A DNA stretch of 64,000 nucleotides from NCBI RefSeq assembly GCF_014202215.1, contig NZ_JACHGB010000002.1, positions 310,001 through 374,000 of the forward strand, in the 5' to 3' direction. Within the stretch, counting starts at the first letter, position 1. Every line of letters starts with the position of its first letter. The notes below the pieces were generated by a model. The model saw only the letters and a list, made by a program, of their open reading frames with translations, did no database searches and had not been told where the DNA came from. Origin of the DNA: Quisquiliibacterium transsilvanicum. GTDB lineage: Bacteria; Pseudomonadota; Gammaproteobacteria; Burkholderiales; Burkholderiaceae_E. Both the position numbers and the translations under genes were made by a program. Positions 28,948 to 37,074 of the stretch are shown here, in pieces.

Positions 28948-29607
28948 ATGGACAGCTCGAGAGCCAGGGCGAACATCCTCGCAAGGATCCGCAAGGCGGG
29001 CAGCACGGGCAGCACGGGCAGCACGGGCAGCACGGGCAGCACGGCGCGGGCGCCGGCCGACCCCGCGGCGCTGCGGCCCCGGATCGCGGACGACGCGGTG
29101 GCGCACTTCGAGGCGCAGGCGCAGCGCATGTCGAGCACCACCGCCCGCGTGGCCACGCTTGCCGACGCACCCGCCGCGCTTGCCGGCTGGCTGCGCGAGA
29201 ACGGCCTGCCGCTACAGGGCGTCCGCTGGGAGACCCTGGCCGACCTGAACTGGGCCGGCGCCGGCCTGGCGCTGGAGCCGCGCGCTCCACGCGACGGCGA
29301 TCGCCTGGGCGTCACCGGCGTGTTCGCGGCGATCGCCGAGACCGGCACGCTGATGCTGATGTCCGGGCCGCGCACGCCGGCTTCCACCCACCTGCTGCCG
29401 GAAACCCACGTGGCCGTGGTGCCCGCCTCGCGCGTGCTGCGTCACTACGAGGACGGCTTCGCGCTGATGCGCGAGGAATTCGGCACGCCGCCGCGCGCGA
29501 TGAACCTGGTGTCGGGCCCCTCGCGCACCGGCGACATCGAACAGACCATCGTGCTCGGCGCCCACGGGCCCTACCGGGTGCACCTGCTGATCGTGGAGGG
29601 GGCGTGA
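28948..29607 (+). CDS. LutC/YkgG family protein with GST repeat
   Basis: A 219-residue protein of the LUD-domain LutC/YkgG family, normally the third component of the iron-sulfur lactate oxidase LutABC. Family stretches are VTGVFAAIAETGTLMLMSGPRTPASTHLLPETHVAVVPASRVL and NLVSGPSRTGDIEQTIVLGAHGP. No lutA or lutB is nearby, so it either works with distant subunits or does something else. The ATG at 28948 has CAGGAG upstream. Residues 18–32 are five Gly-Ser-Thr units encoded by a perfect 9-base repeat. Confidence 0.87.
   Translation: MDSSRARANILARIRKAGSTGSTGSTGSTGSTARAPADPAALRPRIADDAVAHFEAQAQRMSSTTARVATLADAPAALAGWLRENGLPLQGVRWETLADLNWAGAGLALEPRAPRDGDRLGVTGVFAAIAETGTLMLMSGPRTPASTHLLPETHVAVVPASRVLRHYEDGFALMREEFGTPPRAMNLVSGPSRTGDIEQTIVLGAHGPYRVHLLIVEGA
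28999..29043 (+). repeat. (GGCAGCACG)5 in-frame tandem repeat
   Basis: Five exact 9-base units inside the lutC-like gene, encoding (Gly-Ser-Thr)5 between the N-terminal helix and the LUD domain. Being a multiple of three, copy-number change would alter linker length without a frameshift. Confidence 0.95.
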
Positions 29608-29644
29608 TCGCTGCGCACGCCAGCGCGCTGGAGGGCGCGCGCCG

Positions 29645-30610
29645 ATGAGCCATCCGAAGCTGCTGGTCACCCGCAGGGTCTTCCCGGAAGTCCTCGAACT
29701 GCTGCGCGAGCGCTTCGAGGTCGACGCCAACCCGGCCGACGAGCCCTGGCCCGCCGCGGCGCTGCGCGAGCGGGTGCGCGACCGCGATGCACTCTACGTC
29801 ACCGGCTCCGACCGCGTCGATGCCGCGCTGCTCGAGGCCGCCCCGGCGCTGCGCATCGTTGCCTCCGGTTCGGTGGGCTACAACCACGTCGACCTGGCTG
29901 CCTGCGGCGCGCGCGGAATCGTCGTCACCAACACGCCGGGCGTGCTGGACGAGGCCACCGCCGACATGGCCTGGGCGCTGCTGATGGCGGCCGCGCGCAG
30001 GCTGTCGGAGTCCGAGCGCTGGCTGCGCGCCGGGCACTGGAAGGCCTGGGCCTGGGACCAGTTCCTTGGCCAGGACGTCCACGGCGCCACGCTTGGCATC
30101 GTCGGCATGGGGCGCATCGGCTCGGCGATCGCGCGGCGCGCGCGCGGCTTCGACATGCGGCTGCTCTACTGCAACCGCACGCCCGCGCCGAACGCGGCCG
30201 AGCTCGGCGCGCAGCGCCGCGGGCTCGATGCGCTGCTGCGCGAGTCCGACCACGTGGTGCTGGTGGTGCCTTATTCGCAGCAGACCCATCACCTGATCGG
30301 CGCGCGCGAGCTCGGCTGGATGAAGCCGGGCGCCACGCTGGTCAACATCGCCCGCGGCGGCATCGTCGACGATGCCGCGCTCGTGCGTGCGCTGCGCGCG
30401 GGCCGGCCCGGCGCCGCCGGCCTCGACGTCTACGAGAACGAGCCCGCCCTGGATCCTGCGCTGCTCGAGGTGCCCAACGTGGTGCTCGCGCCGCACCTGG
30501 GCAGCGCCACCCGCAGCTCGCGGCTGGGCATGGCGATGCTCGCCGCGCGCAACCTCATGTCCTGGGCCGAGGGCGCGGGGCCGCTCACGCCCGTGCCCTT
30601 GCCCGATTGA
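29645..30610 (+). CDS. D-2-hydroxyacid dehydrogenase (glyoxylate/hydroxypyruvate reductase type)
   Basis: A 321-residue NAD(P)-dependent oxidoreductase. The Rossmann motif is GIVGMGRIGSAIARRA. The catalytic Arg is in NIARGGIVDDAAL, the Glu in DVYENEPALD and the His in LAPHLGSATRSS, all intact. Overall similarity is to glyoxylate/hydroxypyruvate reductases and D-glycerate dehydrogenases, though substrate specificity in this family is not readable from motifs. It lies 37 bases after the LutC-like gene. Confidence 0.9.
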   Translation: MSHPKLLVTRRVFPEVLELLRERFEVDANPADEPWPAAALRERVRDRDALYVTGSDRVDAALLEAAPALRIVASGSVGYNHVDLAACGARGIVVTNTPGVLDEATADMAWALLMAAARRLSESERWLRAGHWKAWAWDQFLGQDVHGATLGIVGMGRIGSAIARRARGFDMRLLYCNRTPAPNAAELGAQRRGLDALLRESDHVVLVVPYSQQTHHLIGARELGWMKPGATLVNIARGGIVDDAALVRALRAGRPGAAGLDVYENEPALDPALLEVPNVVLAPHLGSATRSSRLGMAMLAARNLMSWAEGAGPLTPVPLPD

Positions 30611-30630
30611 ACGCCCCGGAGGCCACCGAG

Positions 30631-30906
30631 ATGTCCGAGATCCACCTGCACAGGAAGCACACGATCGGCCTGAAGAAGGCCAAGGTCGCCGCCCAGAAGG
30701 TCGCTGACGACCTCGCCCAGGAGTACGGGATGGAGAGCGAATGGGACGGCAACGTGCTGCGCTTCTCGCGCAGCGGCGTCGAGGGCTCGCTCGAGGTGGC
30801 CAAGGACTCGGTCGCGCTGGACGCGAAGCTGGGCTTCCTGCTGTCTGCGTTCCGGCACCGGATTGAAGATCACGTCAACGAGAACTTCGACCGATATTTC
30901 GTCTGA
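30631..30906 (+). CDS. Polyhydroxyalkanoic acid system family protein
   Basis: A 91-residue protein. MSEIHLHRKHTIGLKKAKVAAQKVADDLAQEYGMESEWDGN and LGFLLSAFRHRIEDHVNENFDRYF match the small PHA-granule-region family (PHA_gran_rgn). The role is unclear, presumably granule-associated or regulatory. I chose the ATG at 30631 because GGAGG lies 8 bases upstream; a TTG at 30607 would overlap the dehydrogenase stop and lacks such a site. Confidence 0.8.
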   Translation: MSEIHLHRKHTIGLKKAKVAAQKVADDLAQEYGMESEWDGNVLRFSRSGVEGSLEVAKDSVALDAKLGFLLSAFRHRIEDHVNENFDRYFV

Positions 30907-31012
30907 GGCCGGGCGCCGCCGGCGCGGTGCGGCGCGGGCCGGCGGGCGGGCGGCGGCGGGCAGCTCGCGGCGGCGCCAGCCCGGCAGCGCGCCGCTCCGC
31001 CCGCGCCCGGGA

Positions 31013-31270
31013 TCAGCCTTTCAGGTCCTCGACCAGATCGATGTACCGCTGCATCGCGTCCTCGGCCGACACGCCCTTCAGCTCGCTCCAGGCATCCCAC
31101 TTGAAGCGGCCGACCATGTCGGTCATCCCCGGGCGCTTGCCGTCGACGTCACCCTCGGTGGCCTGCTTGTAGAGCGAATAGAGCTTCAGCATCGTGGCGT
31201 TGTCCGGCCGCTCGTCGAGCTGCTTGGAGGCGGCAACCGCTTCCTCGAAGGTCTGCTTCAGGTCTGCCAT
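31013..31270 (-). CDS. Acyl-CoA-binding protein
   Basis: An 85-residue four-helix ACBP that buffers and delivers long-chain acyl-CoA. The signature LYSLYKQATEGDVDGKRPGM followed by GRFKWDAWSELKG contains the ligand-binding Tyr, Lys and Trp residues. The ATG at 31270 follows GGAGA by a short spacer. It is transcribed divergently from the wax ester synthase gene, so the two may share control of the acyl-CoA pool. Confidence 0.94.
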   Translation of the reverse strand: MADLKQTFEEAVAASKQLDERPDNATMLKLYSLYKQATEGDVDGKRPGMTDMVGRFKWDAWSELKGVSAEDAMQRYIDLVEDLKG

Positions 31271-31316
31271 CGTGGTTTCTCCTGCCGGCGCGTGCCGTTC
31301 GGTGGGGGTCGTCGGT

Positions 31317-31322
31317 ATTATA
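31317..31322 (-). promoter_or_regulatory. −10 box TATAAT upstream of the acyl-CoA-binding protein
   Basis: A perfect TATAAT on the minus strand about 47 bases before the ACBP ATG, in the gap shared with the divergent wax ester synthase gene. No convincing −35 accompanies it. On the plus strand the same bases read TATTAT and could serve the other gene. Confidence 0.35.
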
Positions 31323-31356
31323 GGTAGGCTGCGGGACACCCGCCGGGAGAGAACAG

Positions 31357-32967
31357 ATGGCTCGTGAGCGGATGTCGGGGGTCGACCATGCCTGGCTGCG
31401 GATGGACAGTCCGCGCAACCTGATGATGATCGTGGGCGTGTGGGTCCTGGCGCAGCCGTTGGGCGAGGACGAGTTCGGCCAGCGCCTGCGTGAACGGCTG
31501 CTGCAGTTCGACCGTTTCCGCCAGAAGGTCCAGCCGGAAGCCACCGGCGCCTGGTGGGTCGACGACGACGACTTCCGCCTCGATCGGCATCTTCGCAGTG
31601 CGCGCCTGCCCGCGCCCGGCGGCGAGCACGAGTTGCGCGCGCTGGTGGGGCGGCTGGCTTCGCGCCCGCTGGACGCCCGTCATCCGCTGTGGCAGTTCCA
31701 CCTGGTCGAGGGCTATGCGGGCGGCACCGCGCTTGTCCTGCGCATCCACCACTGCATCGCCGACGGAGTCGCGCTGGTCCGGGTGGCGCTTTCGCTCACC
31801 GACGACGAGTCCGAACCGGTCTCCGACCCGCTCGCCACCGCCGCGCATCCTGCGCATGCCGCGCATGCCGCGCATGCCGCGCATGCCGCCGTGCTGCCGG
31901 ACGGCGAAACGGATCGGCAGGAGAGCGCCGGCGCTCCCGACGACACCGAGGATCCCGAGCACGAGGACCTGCACGTCGTCGAGAACCTGCTCGGTCCGCT
32001 GGCCCGGGGCGCGGTCCGCGCGGCGCGGGCGGCCGGCGCCGCGCTGGGCGCGTCGGCCGAACTGGTCGGCGACGAAGACGCCCGCAAGGGACTGCTCGCC
32101 GCGCTGCCGAAGGCGGCCGGCGACGCGATGAAGATCGCATTGATGACCGAGGATTCGCACACCGCGCTCAAAGGCCGGCCGGGCGGGCGCAAGCGGGTGG
32201 CCTGGAATACGCCGCTGCCGCTGCCGGAGGTCAAGGCGGTCTGCAAGGTGCTCGGCGTGTCGGTCAACGACGTTCTGCTGTCCTGCGTGGCCGGCGCGCT
32301 GCAGCGCTACCTGGAGTCGCAGGGCGAGCGCACGCAGGGCGAAGAGTTGCGGGCGACGGTGCCGGTGAACCTGCGCCCGCTCGACGAGCCGCTGTCGCTG
32401 GGCAATCGCTTCGGGCTGGTGCCGCTGATCCTGCCGGTGGGAATCGCCAATCCGATCGAGCGGCTCTACGAGGTGCGCCGGCGGATGAACGAGCTCAAGG
32501 GCGGCTACCAGGGGCCGATCACCTTCGGGGTGCTGGCCGCGCTCGGCGCCGCCCCGCGGCCCGCGCAGAAGCTGGTGCTGGATTACCTGGCCAGCAAGGC
32601 CACCGCGGTGATGACCAACGTGCCCGGCCCCCGCATGCCGATCGGCATCCTGGGCCGCCGCATCGAAAGGATGATGTTCTGGGTGCCGCAGTCCGGCGAC
32701 ATCGGTCTCGGGGTGTCGATCCTGTCCTACGGACCCGGCGTGGAGTTCGGGGTCATCGCCGACACCCGAATCTGCCCGGACCCGCAACTCATCATCGACG
32801 AATTCCAGCCGGAGTTCGAGCGCCTGCTGCTCACGCTGTCGATGCTGCCGCGCGAACTGGTGCAGGCCGGGCTGCTGGATCCGGCCGAGGTCGAGCGTCG
32901 CCTGTTCGGCGCGGGCTCACGCCGTGCGCCCGCCCGGCGGCGTCAGGCCCGGAGCGCTCCGGCATGA
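31357..32967 (+). CDS. Wax ester synthase/diacylglycerol acyltransferase (WS/DGAT)
   Basis: A 536-residue acyltransferase esterifying fatty alcohol or diacylglycerol with acyl-CoA. The catalytic HHxxxDG motif is in RIHHCIADGVALVRVALS (about residue 130). The N-terminus SGVDHAWLRMDSPRNLMMIVG and the late NVPGPRMPIGILGRRIERMMFWVP are family hallmarks. Between the two halves, residues about 163–178 are five Ala-His-Ala/Pro units from a 9-base repeat, in a linker rich in Asp/Glu. An acyl-CoA reductase encoded at 37 kb could supply fatty alcohol. Its stop overlaps the next ATG. Confidence 0.93.
   Translation: MARERMSGVDHAWLRMDSPRNLMMIVGVWVLAQPLGEDEFGQRLRERLLQFDRFRQKVQPEATGAWWVDDDDFRLDRHLRSARLPAPGGEHELRALVGRLASRPLDARHPLWQFHLVEGYAGGTALVLRIHHCIADGVALVRVALSLTDDESEPVSDPLATAAHPAHAAHAAHAAHAAVLPDGETDRQESAGAPDDTEDPEHEDLHVVENLLGPLARGAVRAARAAGAALGASAELVGDEDARKGLLAALPKAAGDAMKIALMTEDSHTALKGRPGGRKRVAWNTPLPLPEVKAVCKVLGVSVNDVLLSCVAGALQRYLESQGERTQGEELRATVPVNLRPLDEPLSLGNRFGLVPLILPVGIANPIERLYEVRRRMNELKGGYQGPITFGVLAALGAAPRPAQKLVLDYLASKATAVMTNVPGPRMPIGILGRRIERMMFWVPQSGDIGLGVSILSYGPGVEFGVIADTRICPDPQLIIDEFQPEFERLLLTLSMLPRELVQAGLLDPAEVERRLFGAGSRRAPARRRQARSAPA
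31843..31887 (+). repeat. (GCGCATGCC)5 in-frame tandem repeat
   Basis: Five 9-base units (first one degenerate, GCGCATCCT) inside the WS/DGAT gene, encoding repeated Ala-His-Ala in the variable linker between the catalytic motif and the second half of the protein. Confidence 0.95.
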
Positions 32968-33413
32968 GAGAGCTCTGGCTATTCCTGCACATCGTTGCCG
33001 TCGTCGTCTGGGTCGGCGGGATGGCCTTCGCGCACCTGTGCATGCGCCCGTCCGCGCTGGCGCTGCCGCCGCCGCAGCGGCTGCCGCTGCTGGCGGGCGC
33101 GCTGGGCAGGTTCTTCGCCCAGGTGTCCGCGGCCCTCGCGGTGCTGTGGGTGAGCGGACTGGCGATGATGCTCGCCACCGGCTTCGCGGCGGCGCCCGCC
33201 GCCTGGCACGCGATGATGGGGCTGGGGCTGGCGATGACGCTGGTGTTCCTGGTGATCCGCCTGCGGTACTGGCCCAGGCTGCGCGACGGCGTCGCGCGCG
33301 CCGACTGGCCGGCAGCCGCCGGCGCGCTCAACGGCATCCGGCGGCTGGTGGTGCTGAACCTCGCGCTCGGTGTGCTCACGATCGCGGTCGCCACGCTCGG
33401 CCGGCTGGCCTGA
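32964..33413 (+). CDS. CopD-like small integral membrane protein
   Basis: A 149-residue protein with four hydrophobic segments. The start MRELWLFLHIVAVVVWVGGMAFAHLCMRPSAL has the His/Trp pattern of CopD-domain proteins, which include copper-resistance permeases and haem-binding relatives. A function in copper handling is uncertain. The ATG overlaps the WS/DGAT stop (ATGA). It converges on the TPR-protein gene with only 8 bases between. Confidence 0.75.
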   Translation: MRELWLFLHIVAVVVWVGGMAFAHLCMRPSALALPPPQRLPLLAGALGRFFAQVSAALAVLWVSGLAMMLATGFAAAPAAWHAMMGLGLAMTLVFLVIRLRYWPRLRDGVARADWPAAAGALNGIRRLVVLNLALGVLTIAVATLGRLA

Positions 33414-33421
33414 GCCGAATC

Positions 33422-34201
33422 TCAGTCGTCGGCCAGCTCGCTGCGCGCCAGCTCGACGTCCAGCCGCTCCATCGCGTCCGCCGGCTCGCACTCGGCCGCT
33501 TCCGCGTACAGGGCTTCGGCCTGCTTGAGCCCCTTTTTTCCCTCCAGCATGACCAGCCCGTTCGCGTATTCGACGCGGGCGATGGCCGAGTCCGGATTCA
33601 GTTCGAGCGCCTTGCGGAAGTGCGTCAGCGCGGCGTCGCGCTTCGCGCCGTAGGTGACGCCGCCGATCATCGAGCCCACCTTGTCGATGATCTCGGCGTG
33701 CCAGGAGCCGAAGGCGATGTGCGCGTCCGCGTGCTTCGGCTGCAGCTTCAGCGTGGTCTCGAGCGCTGCCTTGACCTTGCCGCCGAGCCCCTGGGCGAGC
33801 GCCTTGGCGATCGAGATTCCCTGGCTGTAGCGGCCGGCGGCGAACGCGTAGAGGTAGAAGGCGTTCGCATTGGCGGGTTCGGCCGCCTGCAGTTCCTCGG
33901 CGCGGGCGGCGGCTTCCTCGAGCAGCGCGAGCTTGCGCTTCTCGGCGGTCTCCAGGTAGGTGGCGTAGACGGCGGCGGCCTTGTTCGCCGCGTTCCAGCC
34001 CGCGTGGCCCGCCGCGGTGCCGGCCTCGATTGCGCGGCCGAAGTCCCCGGCGTGATACGCGATCCAGGCGTCGATCGCGCCGGCGTCCTTGGGGAAGGGC
34101 TCGCAGTCGCCGCGGTGCAGCCGCGCCCAGCTTTTCTTCAGGGAGGCCTGGGTATGAAGGTAGGCCTTGTCGGGGTGCGGGAACGCGATCCACTTCGCCA
34201 T
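33422..34201 (-). CDS. TPR-like cytoplasmic protein of unknown function
   Basis: A 259-residue helical protein without signal peptide. Several 34-residue-like helical pairs can be seen (AEELQAAEPANANAFYLYAFAAGRY; ALETTLKLQPKHADAHIAFGSW; HFRKALELNPDSAIARVEYANGL), consistent with tetratricopeptide repeats. The N-terminus MAKWIAFPHPDKAYLHTQASLKKSWARLHRGDCEP is well structured but I do not recognise it. An ATG at 34201 is preceded by AGGAGA. Its presence between lipid genes suggests no specific role. Confidence 0.78.
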   Translation of the reverse strand: MAKWIAFPHPDKAYLHTQASLKKSWARLHRGDCEPFPKDAGAIDAWIAYHAGDFGRAIEAGTAAGHAGWNAANKAAAVYATYLETAEKRKLALLEEAAARAEELQAAEPANANAFYLYAFAAGRYSQGISIAKALAQGLGGKVKAALETTLKLQPKHADAHIAFGSWHAEIIDKVGSMIGGVTYGAKRDAALTHFRKALELNPDSAIARVEYANGLVMLEGKKGLKQAEALYAEAAECEPADAMERLDVELARSELADD

Positions 34202-34220
34202 TGCAGTCTCCTGGGTGGGC

Positions 34221-34880
34221 TCAGGCCCTGAGGTATTCGTTGGCCAGCCGGTTGAACAGCGCGCGCCCGTCCTCGCTCAGATAGGGCGCGAGCAGCACCA
34301 GCACCTGGTAGGCGCCGCGCGCCATCGCGGCGTTCTGGTAGTCCGGGTCGTTGAAGCGGCGGGCGTTGCCGACGTATTCATAGGACAGCCACCAGGTGGC
34401 CACCACCACCATGTTGGTCGCCAGGGCCTCGACTTCGCGCGGGCCGGCCTGCAGCTGTCTGGCTTCGGCCAGCGCGCTGCACAAGCGGTGCGCCGCACGG
34501 GTCTTGCGTTCGAGGATGGTCTTGAAATGGGTCTCGAGCCTGCGGTTGCGCGACAGCAGGTCGTTGAGGTCGCGGTACAGGAAGCGGTAGCGCCAGATCG
34601 ACTCGAACAGCAGGTGCAGGAACAGCCATGCGTCCTCGAAGCCGATGTCCGCTCGTGCGGGCGTGTCCAGCAGCTCGTCGATCTCGCGCTCGAACTGCTC
34701 GAACAGCGCGTTGATGATGTCGTCCTTGTTCCGGAAGTGGTAGTAGAGATTTCCGGGACTGATGTTCATCTCGTCCGAGATCGCGCTCGTGGTGACGTTG
34801 GGCTCGCCCAGGTCGTTGAACAGGCGCAATGCCAGGCTGAGGATGCGTTCGCGGGTGCGGCGCGGCGGTTTGCGCTCCAT
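34221..34880 (-). CDS. TetR family transcriptional regulator
   Basis: A 219-residue regulator with the N-terminal DNA-binding helix-turn-helix RERILSLALRLFNDLGEPNVTTSAISDEMNISPGNLYYHFRNKDDIINALFEQF. The C-terminal domain is of the type seen in regulators near lipid and PHA genes, but I cannot name the ligand. It is 19 bases upstream of the TPR gene. Patatin, phasin, reductase and WS/DGAT genes around it are candidate targets. Confidence 0.87.
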   Translation of the reverse strand: MERKPPRRTRERILSLALRLFNDLGEPNVTTSAISDEMNISPGNLYYHFRNKDDIINALFEQFEREIDELLDTPARADIGFEDAWLFLHLLFESIWRYRFLYRDLNDLLSRNRRLETHFKTILERKTRAAHRLCSALAEARQLQAGPREVEALATNMVVVATWWLSYEYVGNARRFNDPDYQNAAMARGAYQVLVLLAPYLSEDGRALFNRLANEYLRA

Positions 34881-34930
34881 GGATCGGTCGTCGCTGGCGT
34901 GGGCAGTCGGAACGGATCCAGTGTAGCGCG

Positions 34931-34980
34931 GGGCCGCGTGTTGCGGCCCTCCCGCAGCGCGCGGCCGCGTGTTGCGGCCC
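34931..34980. repeat. Two tandem GC-rich hairpins between patatin and TetR genes
   Basis: The element GGCCGCGTGTTGCGGCCC occurs twice (34932–34949 and 34963–34980). Each copy folds into a 6–7 bp stem with loop GTGTT. It lies just beyond the patatin stop, so it may end that transcript or act as a REP-like mRNA stabiliser. There is no T-run. Confidence 0.6.
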
Positions 34981-34991
34981 GCCCGCGTGAC

Positions 34992-36275
34992 TCAGGCGGC
35001 GCCGGAGACCTTCAGCGCGCGTTCCAGGTCGTCCAGCGCATGGCGCAGCCGCAGCGTGCTGTCCTCGAGCCCGCGGGGGCGCCGAGGTAACGGCACAGGC
35101 GTGGTGCGCACCAGCGTGAGCGTCCTGTCCTGCAGCACACCCCGGCTCAGCCGCAGGCCGAAGGGCTCGAGGCGGGCTGCGTATTCCTCGTGGCGCGCCA
35201 GCAGGTCGGCACGGGTGTGCTGGTAGGCCTGCTCGCAGACGCGCCGCCGGCTGGACACCGTGAAGATGCTGGTGAAGAAGGTCGCTGCGTCGTCGCCGCG
35301 CGGCTCGAACAGAAGGATCTTCGCGTCCGGGTGGGTGATCGAGTACTTCTGCAGCCCCACCCCCATCCGCGAGCGGATCGCGGTGCGCAGCGACTGAGAG
35401 AGGATGACGGGCAGCCCTGCGTGGGCGATCACGCCCGCGCCGCGGCCGGCAGGCGCGACGTAGGGCACCAGCGGATTCACGCACAGCAGCAGCGAGACGC
35501 CCTCGTCGAGCGCCACCGATGCGTGCAGCGTCTTGTTCAGCGCGCCGTCGACGTAGAAGCGGCCGTCGATCTCCACCGGGGGAAACAGGCCGGGCAGGGC
35601 GCTCGATGCGAGCACTGCGCGCGAGATCGGCACGTGATCGAAGCCGGGCGCGCCGAACTCCACCGGCTCGCCGGTGTCGATGTCGGCGGCGACGATCCGC
35701 AGCGCGCCGCGCAGGCGGCGGAAGTCGTCGGTGCGTCCTTCCTCGCCGAACAGCGCGCGCAGGGTGCGCTCGGCCGGACCGGTGTCCAGGAAGCCGGAGG
35801 GCAGCAGCCGGCCGATCCGTTCGATTGCCTGCCAGGCCACCGCCCGCGGGCCGCGCAGACCCTCGCTGATCCCGGCGTCGATCGCCTGGCCGAACGCGCG
35901 CGGCGCCGAGCGCAGCGCGCGCAGCCAGAGCCTGGCCGAGGGGCGCAGCATGGTCGCCGGGTCGAGCGCGTCTTCCGCGTCCTCCACGAACATGCGCACC
36001 ATCTGGTGAGGCGTCTTGCCGTTGGCCAAGCCAGCGGCGATGAACGAGCCCGCGCTCACGCCCACGTAGGCGTCGAGCGCGTTCAGGTCGAGATCGGGGA
36101 CGGCCTCGGCCAGTGCCGCCAGCACGCCAAGCTCATAGGCCGCGCCCAGGAAGCCGCCGCCGGCGAGGGCCAGCCCGATGCCGCCCGCTCCGCGCCGTGC
36201 CCGGCGCGGATTGCCGACGGCCCGGCGGGAACGGATGCCCGGAGCGCTCCGGGCGGCGCGACGTGTGGCCGTCAT
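34992..36275 (-). CDS. Patatin-like phospholipase
   Basis: A 427-residue Ser-Asp dyad acyl hydrolase. The oxyanion loop is LALAGGGFLGAAYELGVL, the nucleophile elbow YVGVSAGSFIAAGL and the Asp motif FYVDGALNKTLHASVALD. It may release fatty acids from phospholipid or neutral lipid. No signal peptide or outer-membrane domain is visible, so it is cytoplasmic rather than a PlpD-type exoprotein. It is encoded 9 bases after the phasin gene, suggesting action at storage granules. Confidence 0.9.
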   Translation of the reverse strand: MTATRRAARSAPGIRSRRAVGNPRRARRGAGGIGLALAGGGFLGAAYELGVLAALAEAVPDLDLNALDAYVGVSAGSFIAAGLANGKTPHQMVRMFVEDAEDALDPATMLRPSARLWLRALRSAPRAFGQAIDAGISEGLRGPRAVAWQAIERIGRLLPSGFLDTGPAERTLRALFGEEGRTDDFRRLRGALRIVAADIDTGEPVEFGAPGFDHVPISRAVLASSALPGLFPPVEIDGRFYVDGALNKTLHASVALDEGVSLLLCVNPLVPYVAPAGRGAGVIAHAGLPVILSQSLRTAIRSRMGVGLQKYSITHPDAKILLFEPRGDDAATFFTSIFTVSSRRRVCEQAYQHTRADLLARHEEYAARLEPFGLRLSRGVLQDRTLTLVRTTPVPLPRRPRGLEDSTLRLRHALDDLERALKVSGAA

Positions 36276-36284
36276 CGCTCAGCC

Positions 36285-36917
36285 TCAGCCCGCCGGGGTC
36301 TCCGACTCGGCCGCAGCCGGCGCGGCCGACTCGACCTGCGCCTTGCGCGGCGCAGCCTTGCGCGGCGCGGCAGCCTTGCGCACCGCCGGCTTGCGGGCCG
36401 GCTTGACGGCAGCCTGCGGGGCAGCCGCCTTGCGGACCGGTTTCACTGCGGTCTTGCGCGCAGGTTTGACCGCTGCCGCGGCAGCCGCTTTGCGGCGCGC
36501 CGGAACCTTGCCGCCCATCGCCTGCACGCTCGCGGTCAGCTCGTCCACGCGCTTGGCCAGCGCCTTGATGTCCTTGCCGGTCGGCACGCCGAGCCGGGCC
36601 AGCGCGCGCGAGACGCGGTCCTCGAACACCTGCTCGAGGCGGTCCCAGGACTCGCTCGCCTGCCTGCCCACCATGCCGGTCACTTCACTGACCTTGCCGG
36701 AAACCTCGTCGATCCGCTCGCCCGCCATCTCGCGGGTGCGCTGCTGGATTCCCTTGCCTTCCTTGACCAGCGCCTCGAACACCTTGGTGCGCTCCCGGCG
36801 GGCGGTCGAAAAGGCACCGAGGCCCGCAAGCCAGATCTGGTGGGCGGACTCGCGAATTGCGCGAGCCAGCTGGTTGTCGTCCTTGTCCTTCGCCATCGCC
36901 TTCAGTTTCTTGACCAT
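36285..36917 (-). CDS. PhaF/PhaI-like phasin with AAKP-type tail
   Basis: A 210-residue granule-associated protein. Residues 1–130 form an amphipathic helical phasin domain (ARAIRESAHQIWLAGLGAFSTARRERTKVFEALVKEGK) with a coiled-coil stretch near VDELTASVQAM. Residues about 140–195 are a Lys/Ala/Pro repeat tail like the histone-H1-like DNA-binding tail of PhaF. It would coat PHA or other lipid inclusions and tether them to the nucleoid. The ATG at 36917 is preceded by AGGAGAGAAAAAA. It is divergent from the acyl-CoA reductase gene. Confidence 0.88.
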   Translation of the reverse strand: MVKKLKAMAKDKDDNQLARAIRESAHQIWLAGLGAFSTARRERTKVFEALVKEGKGIQQRTREMAGERIDEVSGKVSEVTGMVGRQASESWDRLEQVFEDRVSRALARLGVPTGKDIKALAKRVDELTASVQAMGGKVPARRKAAAAAAVKPARKTAVKPVRKAAAPQAAVKPARKPAVRKAAAPRKAAPRKAQVESAAPAAAESETPAG

Positions 36918-36973
36918 TTTTTTCTCTCCTGTGGATGATGCCGGCCATCCCCCGGCTTCTCGGGATGTCGCCA

Positions 36974-36994
36974 CTCTAGGCGTCTCCCCTAGAG
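36974..36994. promoter_or_regulatory. Inverted repeat CTCTAGG-N7-CCTAGAG in the phasin/reductase gap
   Basis: Perfect 7-bp arms around CGTCTCC. A second overlapping palindrome GTCTC-N5-GAGAC spans 36982–36996. The site is about 60 bases upstream of the phasin ATG and 80 bases upstream of the divergent fatty acyl-CoA reductase, a natural place for shared control. Confidence 0.45.
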
Positions 36995-37074
36995 ACAGCA
37001 CACTAAAGCCGGGCCGCGCTTGCCGCGCTGCCGACCGGGTGCAATGATCGTCATCCACGTTCGGAGGATCTCCC

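Noticed and set aside
28999-29043. Short regular repeats as a CRISPR array
   Set aside because: Units are 9 bases, lack spacers and are translated in frame; no cas genes occur in the window.
26567-29290. Treating the whole 907-codon minus-strand frame as one fused protein upstream of nitronate monooxygenase
   Set aside because: The enzyme domain begins at the ATG at 27562 with a ribosome site; the earlier part runs antisense to pncB and the LutC-like gene and is not protein-like.
31357-33413. WS/DGAT and CopD-like protein as one frameshifted gene
   Set aside because: WS/DGAT is complete with its own end, and the second protein has its own ATG in an ATGA overlap and a separate fold.
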